NCBI RefSeq assembly: GCF_007004095.1
Contig: NZ_VHJK01000001.1
Location: forward strand, 686,501 to 750,500
Length of the DNA stretch: 64,000 bases
Origin: Erythrobacter insulae
GTDB taxonomy: Bacteria > Pseudomonadota > Alphaproteobacteria > Sphingomonadales > Sphingomonadaceae
Reading direction: 5' to 3'
Shown here: positions 9,116-18,800 of the stretch, in pieces
How the letters are laid out: each line of letters begins with the position of its first letter
How positions within the stretch are numbered: position 1 is the first letter of the stretch
The notes under the pieces: generated by a model
Told to the model about the DNA's origin: nothing
Databases searched by the model: none
The model's input: only the letters and a program-made list of their open reading frames with translations
Translations under genes and position numbers: made by a program

Positions 9116-10897
9116 TCAGTGATTGTGGCGCGGTAGCTTTTTAGACGTCTTGCGATATTTCAGCGCGAATTCCATCACGCCGCCTTCGCTCAACTGGCTA
9201 CTCTTCTCACGGAACAGCTCTTCCCACGGCGTTTGAGATTCAGGTATCTCTGGCGCCGGGTCATTCGCAATGCGGCGCTCGATTTCATTGTCGTCAACCA
9301 GCGCGCTACACGTCTGGGCGTTCAGATCGACGCGAATAATGTCACCTGTCTTGAGCCAGGATAGCCCGCCGCCAGCCGCGCTTTCAGGCGAGATGTTGAG
9401 TATAGACGGGCTGTCCGAAGTGCCTGACTGACGGCCATCGCCCAGCGTCGGCAACCAAGCGATACCTTCGCGGATCAGCGCGTCAGGCGGCTGCATATTG
9501 ACCACTTCTGCGCTGCCCGGCCAGCCGATCACGCCAGATCCCCGGATGACCAGAATGCAGTCTGCATCGATGTTTAGCTCGGGATCATTTATCCGGTGAT
9601 GATAATCGTCTGAGCCATCAAACACGATTGCCCGTGCTTCAAACACGCCTTCATTGCCATCCCGTGACAAATATCGCTTTCTGAAGTCTTCAGAAATAAC
9701 GGAGGTCTTCAATATCCCGAAGTCGAACAAATTCCCAGACAGAACCAAAAAGCCTGCCTTTTCCATCAGCGGTTCATCAAACCTCCGGATCATCTCGCGA
9801 TCATTGCTTTCGCTACCGCTGAGATTATCGGCAATGCTCTTGCCTGTGCATGTCAAGGTTTCGCCCTTCAACTTGCCGGCATTCATCAGTTCCCACATCG
9901 CCGCAGGCACCCCACCCGCGCGGTGGAACCGCTCACCTAAATAAGCACCAGCTGGCTGCATATTGACCAGCAGCGGCAAGTCATAGCCGTGCTCTTGCCA
10001 TACCTGCGGCTCGAGCTCGACACCGGCATGGCGCGCCATAGCGATGATGTGCGGTTGAGCATTTGAAGAACCACCGCACACGCTGACTGTCGCAATCGCA
10101 TTCAAAAAGGCATCGCGGGTCAAAATCCGCGACGGACGCAAATCCTCGGCCACCATTTCTACGATGCGCTTACCAGTCCGGTATGCCATTTGGCCCCGCT
10201 CACGGTAAGGCGCCGGAATTGCAGCGCACCCCGTAAGAGAAAGGCCGATTGCTTCGGCAACTGCGTTCATTGTGCTGGCAGTGCCCATTGAATTGCAATG
10301 CCCGGCAGACGGTGCGCTTTTAGTAGCCCTCTCGAGAAATTCCTCTTCGTCAATTTCTCCCGCAGATAGCTTGCGACGACTTCGCCAGATAACCGTTCCC
10401 GAGCCCACCAGCTCCCCGTCGTGCCAGCCATCCAGCATCGGGCCGCCGGACAAGACAATCGCGGGGATGTCGACTGTGCTTGCGGCCATGATTTGTGCAG
10501 GCGTCGTCTTGTCGCACCCTGTCGTCAGGACCACCCCGTCAATCGGATAGCCATTAAGCAATTCAACCAAACCCAGATACAGCAGGTTACGGTCAAGCGC
10601 GGCGGTGGGCCTCCGGCAGTTCTCGAAAATAGGATGCACCGGAAACTCGATGGGAATCCCGCCAGCGTCGCGAATGCCGTCTCGGGTTCGTTTTGCCAAA
10701 TCGATATGGATGCGGTTGCAAGGGCTTAGATCACTGCCTGATTGCGCAATGCCGATGATTGGTTTGCCGCTGCGCAATTCCTCTGGCGTGACGCCGTAAT
10801 TCATAAATCGCTCAAGATAGAGCGCTGTCATATCCATGCGTTCGAAATTGTTGAACCAATCCCGCGACCGCAGCGTTTTGGCGTTATTTTCGGTCAC
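9116..10897 (-). CDS. xylD: D-xylonate dehydratase (IlvD/Edd family)
   Basis: A 593-residue Fe-S dehydratase that converts D-xylonate to 2-keto-3-deoxy-D-xylonate. The three cluster-ligand cysteines of the IlvD/Edd family are visible at Cys60 (SDLSPC), Cys128 (TTGCDKT) and Cys201 (SAGHCNSMGT). The length matches Caulobacter XylD rather than the shorter IlvD. The start codon overlaps the stop of the upstream regulator gene by 4 bp (ATGA), so xylR and xylD form a translationally coupled pair transcribed opposite to xylXABC. The location within a xylose locus makes xylonate the likely substrate; arabinonate or galactonate cannot be excluded by eye. Confidence 0.87.
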   Translation of the reverse strand: MTENNAKTLRSRDWFNNFERMDMTALYLERFMNYGVTPEELRSGKPIIGIAQSGSDLSPCNRIHIDLAKRTRDGIRDAGGIPIEFPVHPIFENCRRPTAALDRNLLYLGLVELLNGYPIDGVVLTTGCDKTTPAQIMAASTVDIPAIVLSGGPMLDGWHDGELVGSGTVIWRSRRKLSAGEIDEEEFLERATKSAPSAGHCNSMGTASTMNAVAEAIGLSLTGCAAIPAPYRERGQMAYRTGKRIVEMVAEDLRPSRILTRDAFLNAIATVSVCGGSSNAQPHIIAMARHAGVELEPQVWQEHGYDLPLLVNMQPAGAYLGERFHRAGGVPAAMWELMNAGKLKGETLTCTGKSIADNLSGSESNDREMIRRFDEPLMEKAGFLVLSGNLFDFGILKTSVISEDFRKRYLSRDGNEGVFEARAIVFDGSDDYHHRINDPELNIDADCILVIRGSGVIGWPGSAEVVNMQPPDALIREGIAWLPTLGDGRQSGTSDSPSILNISPESAAGGGLSWLKTGDIIRVDLNAQTCSALVDDNEIERRIANDPAPEIPESQTPWEELFREKSSQLSEGGVMEFALKYRKTSKKLPRHNH

Positions 10898-12018
10898 AAC
10901 TGTCCAGACCCACTGCTTGTACGTTTGGCCAGACTCGGCGCCGCGTCGGAATCCCGGCGGATCAATTCATATGGTAGCGTCGTACATTCGGCGGGCCCGT
11001 TGCTTCGTGTCCGTTTCGCGCTCACGATACGGGCAATTTTCGATACGGCACACGCTGTCATTTGGCGGATGGGTTGGCGAATGGTGGTTAATTCCGGCCA
11101 GATCGTGCTGGCCATCTCCGTATCGTCAAATCCGCAAACGGTCAGATCAGTCGGAACATCAAGATGTTGACGATGCGCCACTGCAACAGCAGCCGCCGCC
11201 ATATCATCGTTTGAAGCAAAGATCGCCGTGGGTCGGGGATCAACCTTCAGCAGCAATTCTGTTGCCGCCATGCCCGAACGATATGTGAAACGCCCTTGGA
11301 CTATCAAGTCATCAATCACATCGAGCCCGGCGTCATTCAGCGCGGCAAGATATCCGTTGAGCCTGCGTCCGCTGGCGACCTGTTCGGGATTGCCGATTAT
11401 AAAACCGATCCGGCTATGACCAAGACCGATAATATGTTTGGTCATATCGTAGGCCGCTTGGAAATCGTCGATCATGACCGATCCATGCGCATCGGTCGCT
11501 TTGCCCGGACCGACCGCGATAGCCACCGCGTCCAATTCGTTCGCTAAATCCATGACCGCCTGATCGTCGCATAGAGGCGGTGGTAAGATGAATCCTTTTA
11601 TCCCACCTTCGTGCAACTTGTGCATGATGGGCAAAGCTTCACTGAGGTTCTCACAGCTCTGAACCTCCAAATGGATATCGTTGCTGGATGCCTCATCCAG
11701 CGCGCCCATCAAAAATTCGGCCAAATATGACGCCGATGGATTGTCGAACATCAAGGCAATCCGCAGCTGCTGCCCGCCGGCCAGACTGCGCGCGGCCCGA
11801 TTGGGCGTATAATTAAGCTTGCGAACAGCCCTCATGACCGCTTCGTGCGTTTCCGCTTTCACGCGGCTACCACCATTAATTACACGGCTGACAGTCATGG
11901 GGGAACATTTGGCCTGCGCTGCGACATCGGCGATCGTAGGCGCGTTTCCGCCGCGCTGTTTCACGCGCTTTTTGTAGCCCTCGGGCTTCCCTGCCTCCAT
12001 GACAGCTTGCATAGCCAT
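10894..12018 (-). CDS. xylR: LacI-family transcriptional repressor of xylose genes
   Basis: A 374-residue LacI-type regulator. After a basic N-terminal extension of about 25 residues comes the helix-turn-helix (TIADVAAQAKCSPMTVSRVI, then the hinge segment NRAARSLAG), followed by the periplasmic-binding-protein-like effector domain (FASNDDMAAAAV, CGFDDTEMA). It is divergent from the GH3-GH10 operon, with an exact operator palindrome between them, so autoregulation is likely. The operator (core AGCGCT) recurs before xylX, the TonB receptor and the sugar porter genes. By analogy with Caulobacter XylR it should release DNA on binding xylose or a xylose derivative. The start is uncertain: ATG codons at 12018, 12012 and 12000 are possible and none has a strong ribosome site. 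Confidence 0.85.
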   Translation of the reverse strand: MAMQAVMEAGKPEGYKKRVKQRGGNAPTIADVAAQAKCSPMTVSRVINGGSRVKAETHEAVMRAVRKLNYTPNRAARSLAGGQQLRIALMFDNPSASYLAEFLMGALDEASSNDIHLEVQSCENLSEALPIMHKLHEGGIKGFILPPPLCDDQAVMDLANELDAVAIAVGPGKATDAHGSVMIDDFQAAYDMTKHIIGLGHSRIGFIIGNPEQVASGRRLNGYLAALNDAGLDVIDDLIVQGRFTYRSGMAATELLLKVDPRPTAIFASNDDMAAAAVAVAHRQHLDVPTDLTVCGFDDTEMASTIWPELTTIRQPIRQMTACAVSKIARIVSAKRTRSNGPAECTTLPYELIRRDSDAAPSLAKRTSSGSGQL

Positions 12019-12102
12019 ACTCGCACTCTTTCAGCAATAGTTCGGCAACGAAAAACGCGAAGCACGGGCGCCCCAACGCACGATCATCCACATTCTTCGC
12101 GG

Positions 12103-12128
12103 TTGACATCAATCAGCCAGACTATAAT
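12103..12128 (+). promoter_or_regulatory. Promoter-like hexamers before the GH3-GH10 operon
   Basis: A perfect TTGACA (12103-12108) and a perfect TATAAT (12123-12128) face the glycosidase genes. The spacer is only 14 bp, short of the usual 17, so the promoter may be weak or need activation. The -10 hexamer runs 2 bp into the operator at 12127-12142. Confidence 0.5.
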
Positions 12129-12142
12129 GGTAGCGCTACCAT
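12127..12142. promoter_or_regulatory. Perfect XylR operator between xylR and the GH3-GH10 operon
   Basis: The 16-bp perfect palindrome ATGGTAGCGCTACCAT. It overlaps the -10 hexamer of the glycosidase promoter and lies in the divergent intergenic region, so one site could control both directions. It is the most symmetrical of the four copies. Confidence 0.88.
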
Positions 12143-12188
12143 AAGTAAAGTACGGCACGACGTGCGCGTATCACAGGAGGGGAAATTA

Positions 12189-14603
12189 ATGGGCATTCTC
12201 AAGAGCACTGCGTTTGCAGCATGTGTCAGTCTCATGGCGCTATCAGCCAGCTATTCCGGCACCGCTATGGCACAAGAATCGCTGACAGATACGGTGCAGC
12301 GGCCGGTAGCTGAAGCGCTCTACTGGGATGCCTCCGCCCCTACCGAACAACGCGTCGAAGATCTGATCGCCCGGATGACGCTGGAAGAAAAGATCGGACA
12401 GATGGTCACCATCTGGAACGACAAGCCGAAAATACAGGATGAGGACAATTTTTTCGCGCCCGAAAAAGCGTCAGAACTCTATCCCGACGGACTAGGCTTT
12501 TTTGCGCGTCCATCTGACCTGAAGGGTCCGGGAAGCCCGCGCGTCAACACACCGCGAAGCATCGAAGAATCGATCCGTTACGTCAATGCGCTGCAGCGCT
12601 GGTCACGGGAGCAGACAAGATTGGGCATCCCGGTTCTAACACACGAAGAATCATTGCATGGCCTGGCTGCCCTGAACGCCACCAGCTTCCCACAATCTAT
12701 CGCTTTGGCTTCGACTTGGGATCCCGAACTGGTGCGCAGCATCAATGACTACATCGCCAGCGAGGTTCGCGCGCGCGGTGTGCATCAGGTGCTATCGCCG
12801 GTGGTTGATATTGCGCGCGACCCGCGCTGGGGCCGTATCGAAGAGACATTCGGTGAAGACCCCTATCTGGTTGGGGAGATGGGCGTAGCAGCTGTCGAAG
12901 GCTTGCGCGGAGTGGGGAAGGACCCCAAGCTTAAACCGGGTCAGGTCATGCCAACCCTGAAGCATATGACCGGGCATGGTCAGCCCGAAAGCGGCACCAA
13001 TATCGGCCCTGCACAGATTTCCGAACGAACATTGCGTGAAATGTTCTTCCCGCCTTTTCAGCAGGTGGTCGAGCGGACCGCCATCGATGCGGTCATGGCG
13101 AGCTATAACGAGATCGACGGCATCCCAAGTCATTCCAGTTCGTGGCTGCTTCAAGACATCCTGCGTGGTGAATGGAAATTCGATGGTACCGTAGTGTCGG
13201 ATTATTACGCGATTGAAGAAATGGTGTCGCGGCACAATATCGCTGCTGACGTGCCAGCCGCAGCCAAGATCGCTTTGGAAGCAGGCGTCGATGTAGATTT
13301 GCCCAGCGGAATATCTTTCTCGACGCTCACTGATCAGGTGAAAGACGGTTCGGTTTCGATGGCAGCGATCGACACTGCTGTCCGCCGCATCCTGACGATG
13401 AAATTCAACGCGGGTCTGTTTGAAGATCCCTTCGTGGATGATGCTGCACCTGCGCTTCGTTCTAATGGCACCGAAGGGCGCGCCCTCGCTCGCCGCGCGG
13501 CTGAAAAATCACTCATTCTGCTCAAGAATGACGGAGCATTGCCTCTGGCGCTACCCGATACGGCGGCTGACACACCGACAATCGCCGTCATCGGCCCGAA
13601 TGCTGATGTGGCGCGCTTGGGCGGTTACTATGGTATTCCTCGCGACACTGTGACGCCGCTAGAGGGCATTCGTAATCTGGTCGGCAACCGGGCAAACATC
13701 GTGCATTCTCCAGGTGTGGTCATCACCGAAGATGATGACTGGTGGGAAGATAAAGTCACTCTTGGCGATCCGGCTGAGAACCGGAAGATGATTGCAGAGG
13801 CTGTCAGAACGGCTGAGAACGCGGACACCATCGTTTTGTTTATCGGAGACACCGAACAAACAAGCCGCGAGGGTTGGGCCGAGGCGCATCTGGGCGACAG
13901 AACAAGCCTTGATCTGGTTGGAGAGCAGAATGAGCTCTTCGCCGCACTGAAGGAACTGGGCAAACCAATCGTTACGGTCCTGATTAATGGCCGCCCACCA
14001 AGCTATCTACAGGTGGCCGAACAATCCGACGCAATTTTGGAAGCGTGGTACGCGGGCGAGCAACAAGGCAATGCTATTGCTGACGCATTGTTCGGACAGG
14101 TAAACCCCGGTGGCAAACTACCGGTTACTGTCGCCCGGAACGCCGGACAATTGCCATTTTTCTACAATCACAAACCGAGCGCACGGCGCGGATATCTTTT
14201 CGATGACGCCGCGCCGCTGTATCCGTTTGGCTTCGGCCTTTCTTATACCAGCTTTGACATGGCTGCGCCGACCTTATCCTCGGCAAGCATTGCGAGCGGT
14301 GAAGATGTGACAGTGCGTGTTCGCGTTACCAATACCGGCAACATGACCGGCGATGAGGTCGTCCAAGTATATCTTCGCGACATGGTCAGCTCAGTTACGC
14401 GCCCGGTCAAGGAGTTGGTCGGGTTTGAACGCGTCACGCTTGACGCTGGTGCCTCGACGACCGTGAGTGTGACTATTGATGCTGACAGCTTTGCATTTTG
14501 GAACCGCGATATGGAGCGCGTCGTCGAACCTGGTGAATTCAGCGTCATGGTGGGGCCCAATTCGCAGGACCTCCAAACGATTACGCTGACCATCTCGCAA
14601 TAG
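12189..14603 (+). CDS. GH3 beta-xylosidase/beta-glucosidase, exported
   Basis: An 804-residue family 3 glycosidase. The ATG at 12189 is chosen because AGGAGG lies 8 bp upstream. A Sec signal peptide follows, with likely cleavage after TAMA. The GH3 catalytic domain carries SPVVDIARDPRWGR and EETFGEDPYL, the KHMTGHGQ loop and the nucleophile Asp338 in VVSDY. The second GH3 domain (LLKNDGALPL, GEQQGNAIADALFG) and a C-terminal fibronectin-III-like domain (YPFGFGLSYTSF onward) complete the standard architecture. It is immediately followed by the GH10 xylanase and controlled by a XylR operator, so removal of xylose from xylo-oligosaccharides in the periplasm is the likely role; beta-glucosidase activity is the alternative. 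Confidence 0.9.
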   Translation: MGILKSTAFAACVSLMALSASYSGTAMAQESLTDTVQRPVAEALYWDASAPTEQRVEDLIARMTLEEKIGQMVTIWNDKPKIQDEDNFFAPEKASELYPDGLGFFARPSDLKGPGSPRVNTPRSIEESIRYVNALQRWSREQTRLGIPVLTHEESLHGLAALNATSFPQSIALASTWDPELVRSINDYIASEVRARGVHQVLSPVVDIARDPRWGRIEETFGEDPYLVGEMGVAAVEGLRGVGKDPKLKPGQVMPTLKHMTGHGQPESGTNIGPAQISERTLREMFFPPFQQVVERTAIDAVMASYNEIDGIPSHSSSWLLQDILRGEWKFDGTVVSDYYAIEEMVSRHNIAADVPAAAKIALEAGVDVDLPSGISFSTLTDQVKDGSVSMAAIDTAVRRILTMKFNAGLFEDPFVDDAAPALRSNGTEGRALARRAAEKSLILLKNDGALPLALPDTAADTPTIAVIGPNADVARLGGYYGIPRDTVTPLEGIRNLVGNRANIVHSPGVVITEDDDWWEDKVTLGDPAENRKMIAEAVRTAENADTIVLFIGDTEQTSREGWAEAHLGDRTSLDLVGEQNELFAALKELGKPIVTVLINGRPPSYLQVAEQSDAILEAWYAGEQQGNAIADALFGQVNPGGKLPVTVARNAGQLPFFYNHKPSARRGYLFDDAAPLYPFGFGLSYTSFDMAAPTLSSASIASGEDVTVRVRVTNTGNMTGDEVVQVYLRDMVSSVTRPVKELVGFERVTLDAGASTTVSVTIDADSFAFWNRDMERVVEPGEFSVMVGPNSQDLQTITLTISQ

Positions 14604-14604
14604 G

Positions 14605-15795
14605 GTGCCGCCGGTGACTGTCGATATCTCTCATAATTGCTCCCGCCGCACGGCTCTCGCCGGTTTGGCGGCGATGCCCGCTGCGGCATGCACACCAATT
14701 CTGACCGCGCCAGTTGCACCGCCAGCCGTGACTGCAACCGGCAGCCTTGATTTCTTAGCGAGGAGCGGCAGAAGGCGCTTCGGCACGGCTATTGCTCACG
14801 GAGTAGCAAACGAAAATTCAGGATCCGTTGCTAACCGGAGATACGCCGCTTTGGTGAAGTCTGAATGCGGTTTGGTCGTCCCTGAAAATGCCATGAAGTG
14901 GCAATCTATCCGTCCTTCGCCAGATCGGTATGATTTTTCGCAAATGGACACAATCGTCCGCTGGGCAAAGGCGAATGATATAGATGTGCGCGGACATGTA
15001 CTGCTGTGGCACCGACCAGAATGGTTTCCAGATTGGCTCAACACTTATGATTTCGGGACCTCACCAGCTAGCGAAGCGGGACGAATACTAAGCGACCATA
15101 TCCGCACAGTGACCGAACGCTACGCTGACACGATCGTAAGCCATGATGTAGTCAACGAGGCGATAGATCATGCGACCAACCGGCCGATCGAAACCAGTCT
15201 CAGCCGCGCGATGGGTAGTCCCGAAGCGGTAATGGACCTGGCCTTCCACAGCGCACGGGAGGGTCTGCCAAACGCCCAGCTGGTCTATAATGACTATATG
15301 AGTTGGGAGCCTGCCCACGCCGATCACATGGCCGCGGTTCTGCGCCTTCTCGAAGGGTTCAAGAAACGCGGTACGCCGGTCGATGCGCTGGGGATCCAGA
15401 GCCATATTGAAATTATGGGAGTCGATCCCGCCACCGGAGTCGGTCCCTACCGCGAACGCGAATGGCGCAAGTTCCTCGATGAGGTAACGGGCATGGGATA
15501 TCGCCTTCTGATCACTGAATTCGACGTCAAGGATAAGGCATTGCCCGCCGATATCGCTACGCGCGACCGCTTGGTCGCTGAGTACACGCGTCGCTATTTC
15601 GATGTGATGATGGATTATGACTCGATGCTGGACGATATTCTCGTGTGGGGCATGGTCGATCAATACAATTGGCTACAGTACTTTGATCCGTCCAAGAGGG
15701 CCGACGGGCTAGAAGTGCGCGGTACGCCCTATAGTAGCGACTATCGCCCAAAGCCTATGCGTGATGTTTTGGCGCAGGTTCTGAGCCGCAGCTGA
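14605..15795 (+). CDS. GH10 endo-1,4-beta-xylanase, predicted Tat lipoprotein
   Basis: A 396-residue family 10 xylanase. Catalytic residues are the acid/base Glu185 in DVVNEA and the nucleophile Glu305 in LLITEFD; WHRPEW and GIQSHIEI are further family segments. It begins with GTG one base after the GH3 stop, so translation is coupled; a second GTG at 14614 is possible. The N-terminus has a twin-arginine motif (SRRTAL, residues 13-18), a short hydrophobic stretch and AAAC with Cys29, which suggests Tat export followed by lipid anchoring. It should cut xylan or long xylo-oligosaccharides at the cell surface or in the periplasm, feeding the GH3 enzyme. A strong terminator follows. Confidence 0.92.
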   Translation: MPPVTVDISHNCSRRTALAGLAAMPAAACTPILTAPVAPPAVTATGSLDFLARSGRRRFGTAIAHGVANENSGSVANRRYAALVKSECGLVVPENAMKWQSIRPSPDRYDFSQMDTIVRWAKANDIDVRGHVLLWHRPEWFPDWLNTYDFGTSPASEAGRILSDHIRTVTERYADTIVSHDVVNEAIDHATNRPIETSLSRAMGSPEAVMDLAFHSAREGLPNAQLVYNDYMSWEPAHADHMAAVLRLLEGFKKRGTPVDALGIQSHIEIMGVDPATGVGPYREREWRKFLDEVTGMGYRLLITEFDVKDKALPADIATRDRLVAEYTRRYFDVMMDYDSMLDDILVWGMVDQYNWLQYFDPSKRADGLEVRGTPYSSDYRPKPMRDVLAQVLSRS

Positions 15796-15835
15796 GACGC
15801 TCAAGCGAATAAAACAATCCAAATGTCCCAAAGAG

Positions 15836-15870
15836 AAGGCCGCCCCGGTTTCCCGAGGCGGCCTTTCTTT
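15836..15870. terminator. Bidirectional intrinsic terminator
   Basis: A 9-bp perfect stem (AAGGCCGCC with GGCGGCCTT) with a 12-base loop, followed by TCTTTTT. It lies between the convergent GH10 and TonB-receptor genes and can serve both. Confidence 0.88.
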
Positions 15871-15887
15871 TTGAGATCGCAGGGTAT

Positions 15888-18800
15888 TTAGAACTTACCC
15901 CTTAAAATGAACGAGAACCTTCGGTCATTCGTAAAGAATGATCGCGGCGCCAAGACATTCGCATCGCCGGTATAGGCCTGCAACGTCTCCGTCGTTTCAT
16001 TGAGCAAGTTGACGCCCTGCACGCCGATCTGAACATCATCGGTAACTCTGAAGAAGATCGAACCATCCAATTGCCCGGTCTCTTCATTGAAAATCGAATA
16101 GAACGGGAAGATGACGTCAGACGCTGTTAGCAAGAAGCGCGAGCGCCAATTATACGCGGCTCGGAGACTTACCGGCCCCTTCTCGTAGAACACCGTCGCG
16201 TTGACGTTGTGTTTCGATAGCTGCTCGAGTGGCAGGTTTCCGCCCGGCGCAACGGTCGAGTTATTAGCCAAATCTGGCCCATTCAAGAACGTGTTCGGCA
16301 GACCGTCACTATCGATATAGGTATAGTTCGCTTGCACACCCAATCCGTCAAGCGGTCCAGGCAGGAAGTCGTAAGTTTGCTGATATGCAACTTCAAAGCC
16401 TTTGATCTTGCCTCCGCCTTGGAAGTTGGCAGGTCCGCGTACCAATACAGTTTGCGTAACGCCGTTATTGGTGATGTCCTGATTGACCAAATCCTGGAAG
16501 AAGAAGTTGTCTATGTCTTTGTAGAATGCGTTGAGCGTCAACGAACCGACTGGCGCAAAATACCATTCGAGCGACACGTCATAGGTCCACGCTGTGGCCG
16601 GTGCCAGATCCGCGTTACCGCCTTGCGCAGTCAGATTTCCTGCCTGATCCAAAGTGATATCGAGGAAGTTGCGCAGCAACGCATTGTCTGGCCGCGTCAA
16701 CACATTCGAGGCCGCTAAACGCAAGATCAGATCATCTGTCAGCCCGAACCGCATATTGATGCTCGGGAGGAAATAATCGAATGTTTCGCCGCGGATGCTA
16801 TTTGTACCCGCTGATCCATTTCCGGCGAATGCCCGAAGGTTGTTATAGGCTGCTTCGCCCTGCAAACACAGCGGTTCGGTGCTTGGCACCGGCCCGTTTG
16901 GTCCCTGCGCTGTACAGCGGACCGTAAATGGATCGGCAATACCTAATTGTTGAGCGCTTGGCGCGCTGATATTGCCGAATGATCGCGTATCCAGATTCAC
17001 ATAGCGAACCCCGATATTGCCGGCAAAGCGAACATCGCCCAGCAGGTCATCGGAGCCGAACTCCAACATCGCATAGGCCGCAGTATCACGTTGTTTCAGA
17101 CGTTGAATGTCGCTTGGAATGAATGGCGAACCATCAAGTGCGCCCGGACGTTGAGCCAGCGGAACCCAACCAGCGGGTCCACCACGGTTTTGGAATTCTT
17201 GGTTTACACCCAAGGCGAAATTGGTCGCCTCGTCATAGCCGCTGATCAGATCACCCGAGTAATACAGCGCCGCCGGAGGGGCCGCCGTGTCACCGCGGAA
17301 GAAGTTGTCAAAGTCGTAGATTTCGTAGTTGCTTGGATCGGTATCGCCGAAACGGACAACGTCACCATTGGCACCCCAGACTTCGCTCAACACACCCCAG
17401 TTGTAGGTTGTGTAACGGACCGTCGTGTCACGTTCGGAAAAGCGCGCTCCGACTTTCGCTTTACGAATGAAGGAATCGTAACCAAATTCGTACTCTACAT
17501 CAGCTTGGAAGGCGAACTGATCGCCTTCGCTGTCCTCGATGTGATCCATTGCGGCGCGCCAAAACTGAACGCGTGGGTCGACGAAGTATTCGGCATCCGT
17601 GAGACCATCTAGGTTTGCGTTTGGCCCACCCTGCCAAGAATAGCTGGTGAAGTTTGGAATATGAGGAACTCCGACGGGCAAATCACCGGTGAGATCCAGC
17701 TCAGAATCCGCAAACGTCGAGCCAAAGACAGAGAAATCGAGGTTTTCTTTGCGTGATGTCGCGTATTGCGCATCGAGCTCGATCGTCAATTTATCGGTCA
17801 GCTCAGTTCGCAAATTAAGCGAATAGTCTTCGTTGGTTGTTTCGTCTTCAACTTGCCGGCGGGACAAGACCTGTTGCAGGCCACCGATTGATGTGAACGC
17901 CGCGCCGTTGCCCGGATCACCGCGCCAACCGTTATTTGGGCTGGTAATATACCCCGATTGGAACAGGCCTGTGTCGTCATAGACGTAGTTTTCGAAGCCG
18001 CCGACGGGACACTCAGCCCGCGCGGTACCGCCCGGGCCATTCTCGTTCTGCAAGCATCCGATCGGATAAGTGTTATATTCCGCAAGATCGGGGCCGGTTT
18101 CAAAAGTATGCTCACCCCAGCTGTTGGTAGTGTGTGAACGAATGAACTCGGCGGTTACAACTGTACGCTCATCAATTGATTCAAATTGCGCAGCGACCGA
18201 GAAACCATCGCGCTTACGGTCAAACTCCTGCGACCGGAATTGCGGACCGAGTGGAGCGAAGCGCAGGTCTGCGAGATCGGCAAATCCGTCTGGTCCGCCA
18301 GCGCCAAATGTTCCGCATGCCGCGCCGCCTGGTGGCAAGGTGGTCGTATCGCCATCGCCGGGCAGAGGGTTCCGGCAAGTCAATGCACCGCCGGTGTTGG
18401 CAGCAGCAACCAGCGTGTTGTCGCGGGCTTGGAAGTTTGTGACCTGAATACCGTCGGCACGGTTACGGATTTGGGAGAATGTACCACTGACCAGAATGCC
18501 AAAGGTACCAATTTCGGTATCCCAGGTGTTGCTGATGAGGCCGGAGAATGTTGGCGACCATTCCTTTGCGAAATCGCCGTAATTGCCCTCTGCACTGAAT
18601 GCGACATTGAAGCCTGGATCATCAAGCGATTTGCGCGTTACAAGATTGACCGTACCGGAAATTCCGCCTTCGATCATATCAGCAGTAGAGTTTTTGTTGA
18701 TGATCACGGAGCCCAGAAGCTCGGGCGGGACATCGGCAAAGTTCAACGCCTGCCCACCGACACCAGCAGAAAATGCGGTACGGCCGTTAAATTCGGAGCG

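Noticed and set aside
10971-10985. ATGGTAGCGTCGTAC, similar to the XylR operator, inside xylR
   Set aside because: Only the left half matches and it lies within coding sequence far from any start; likely chance.
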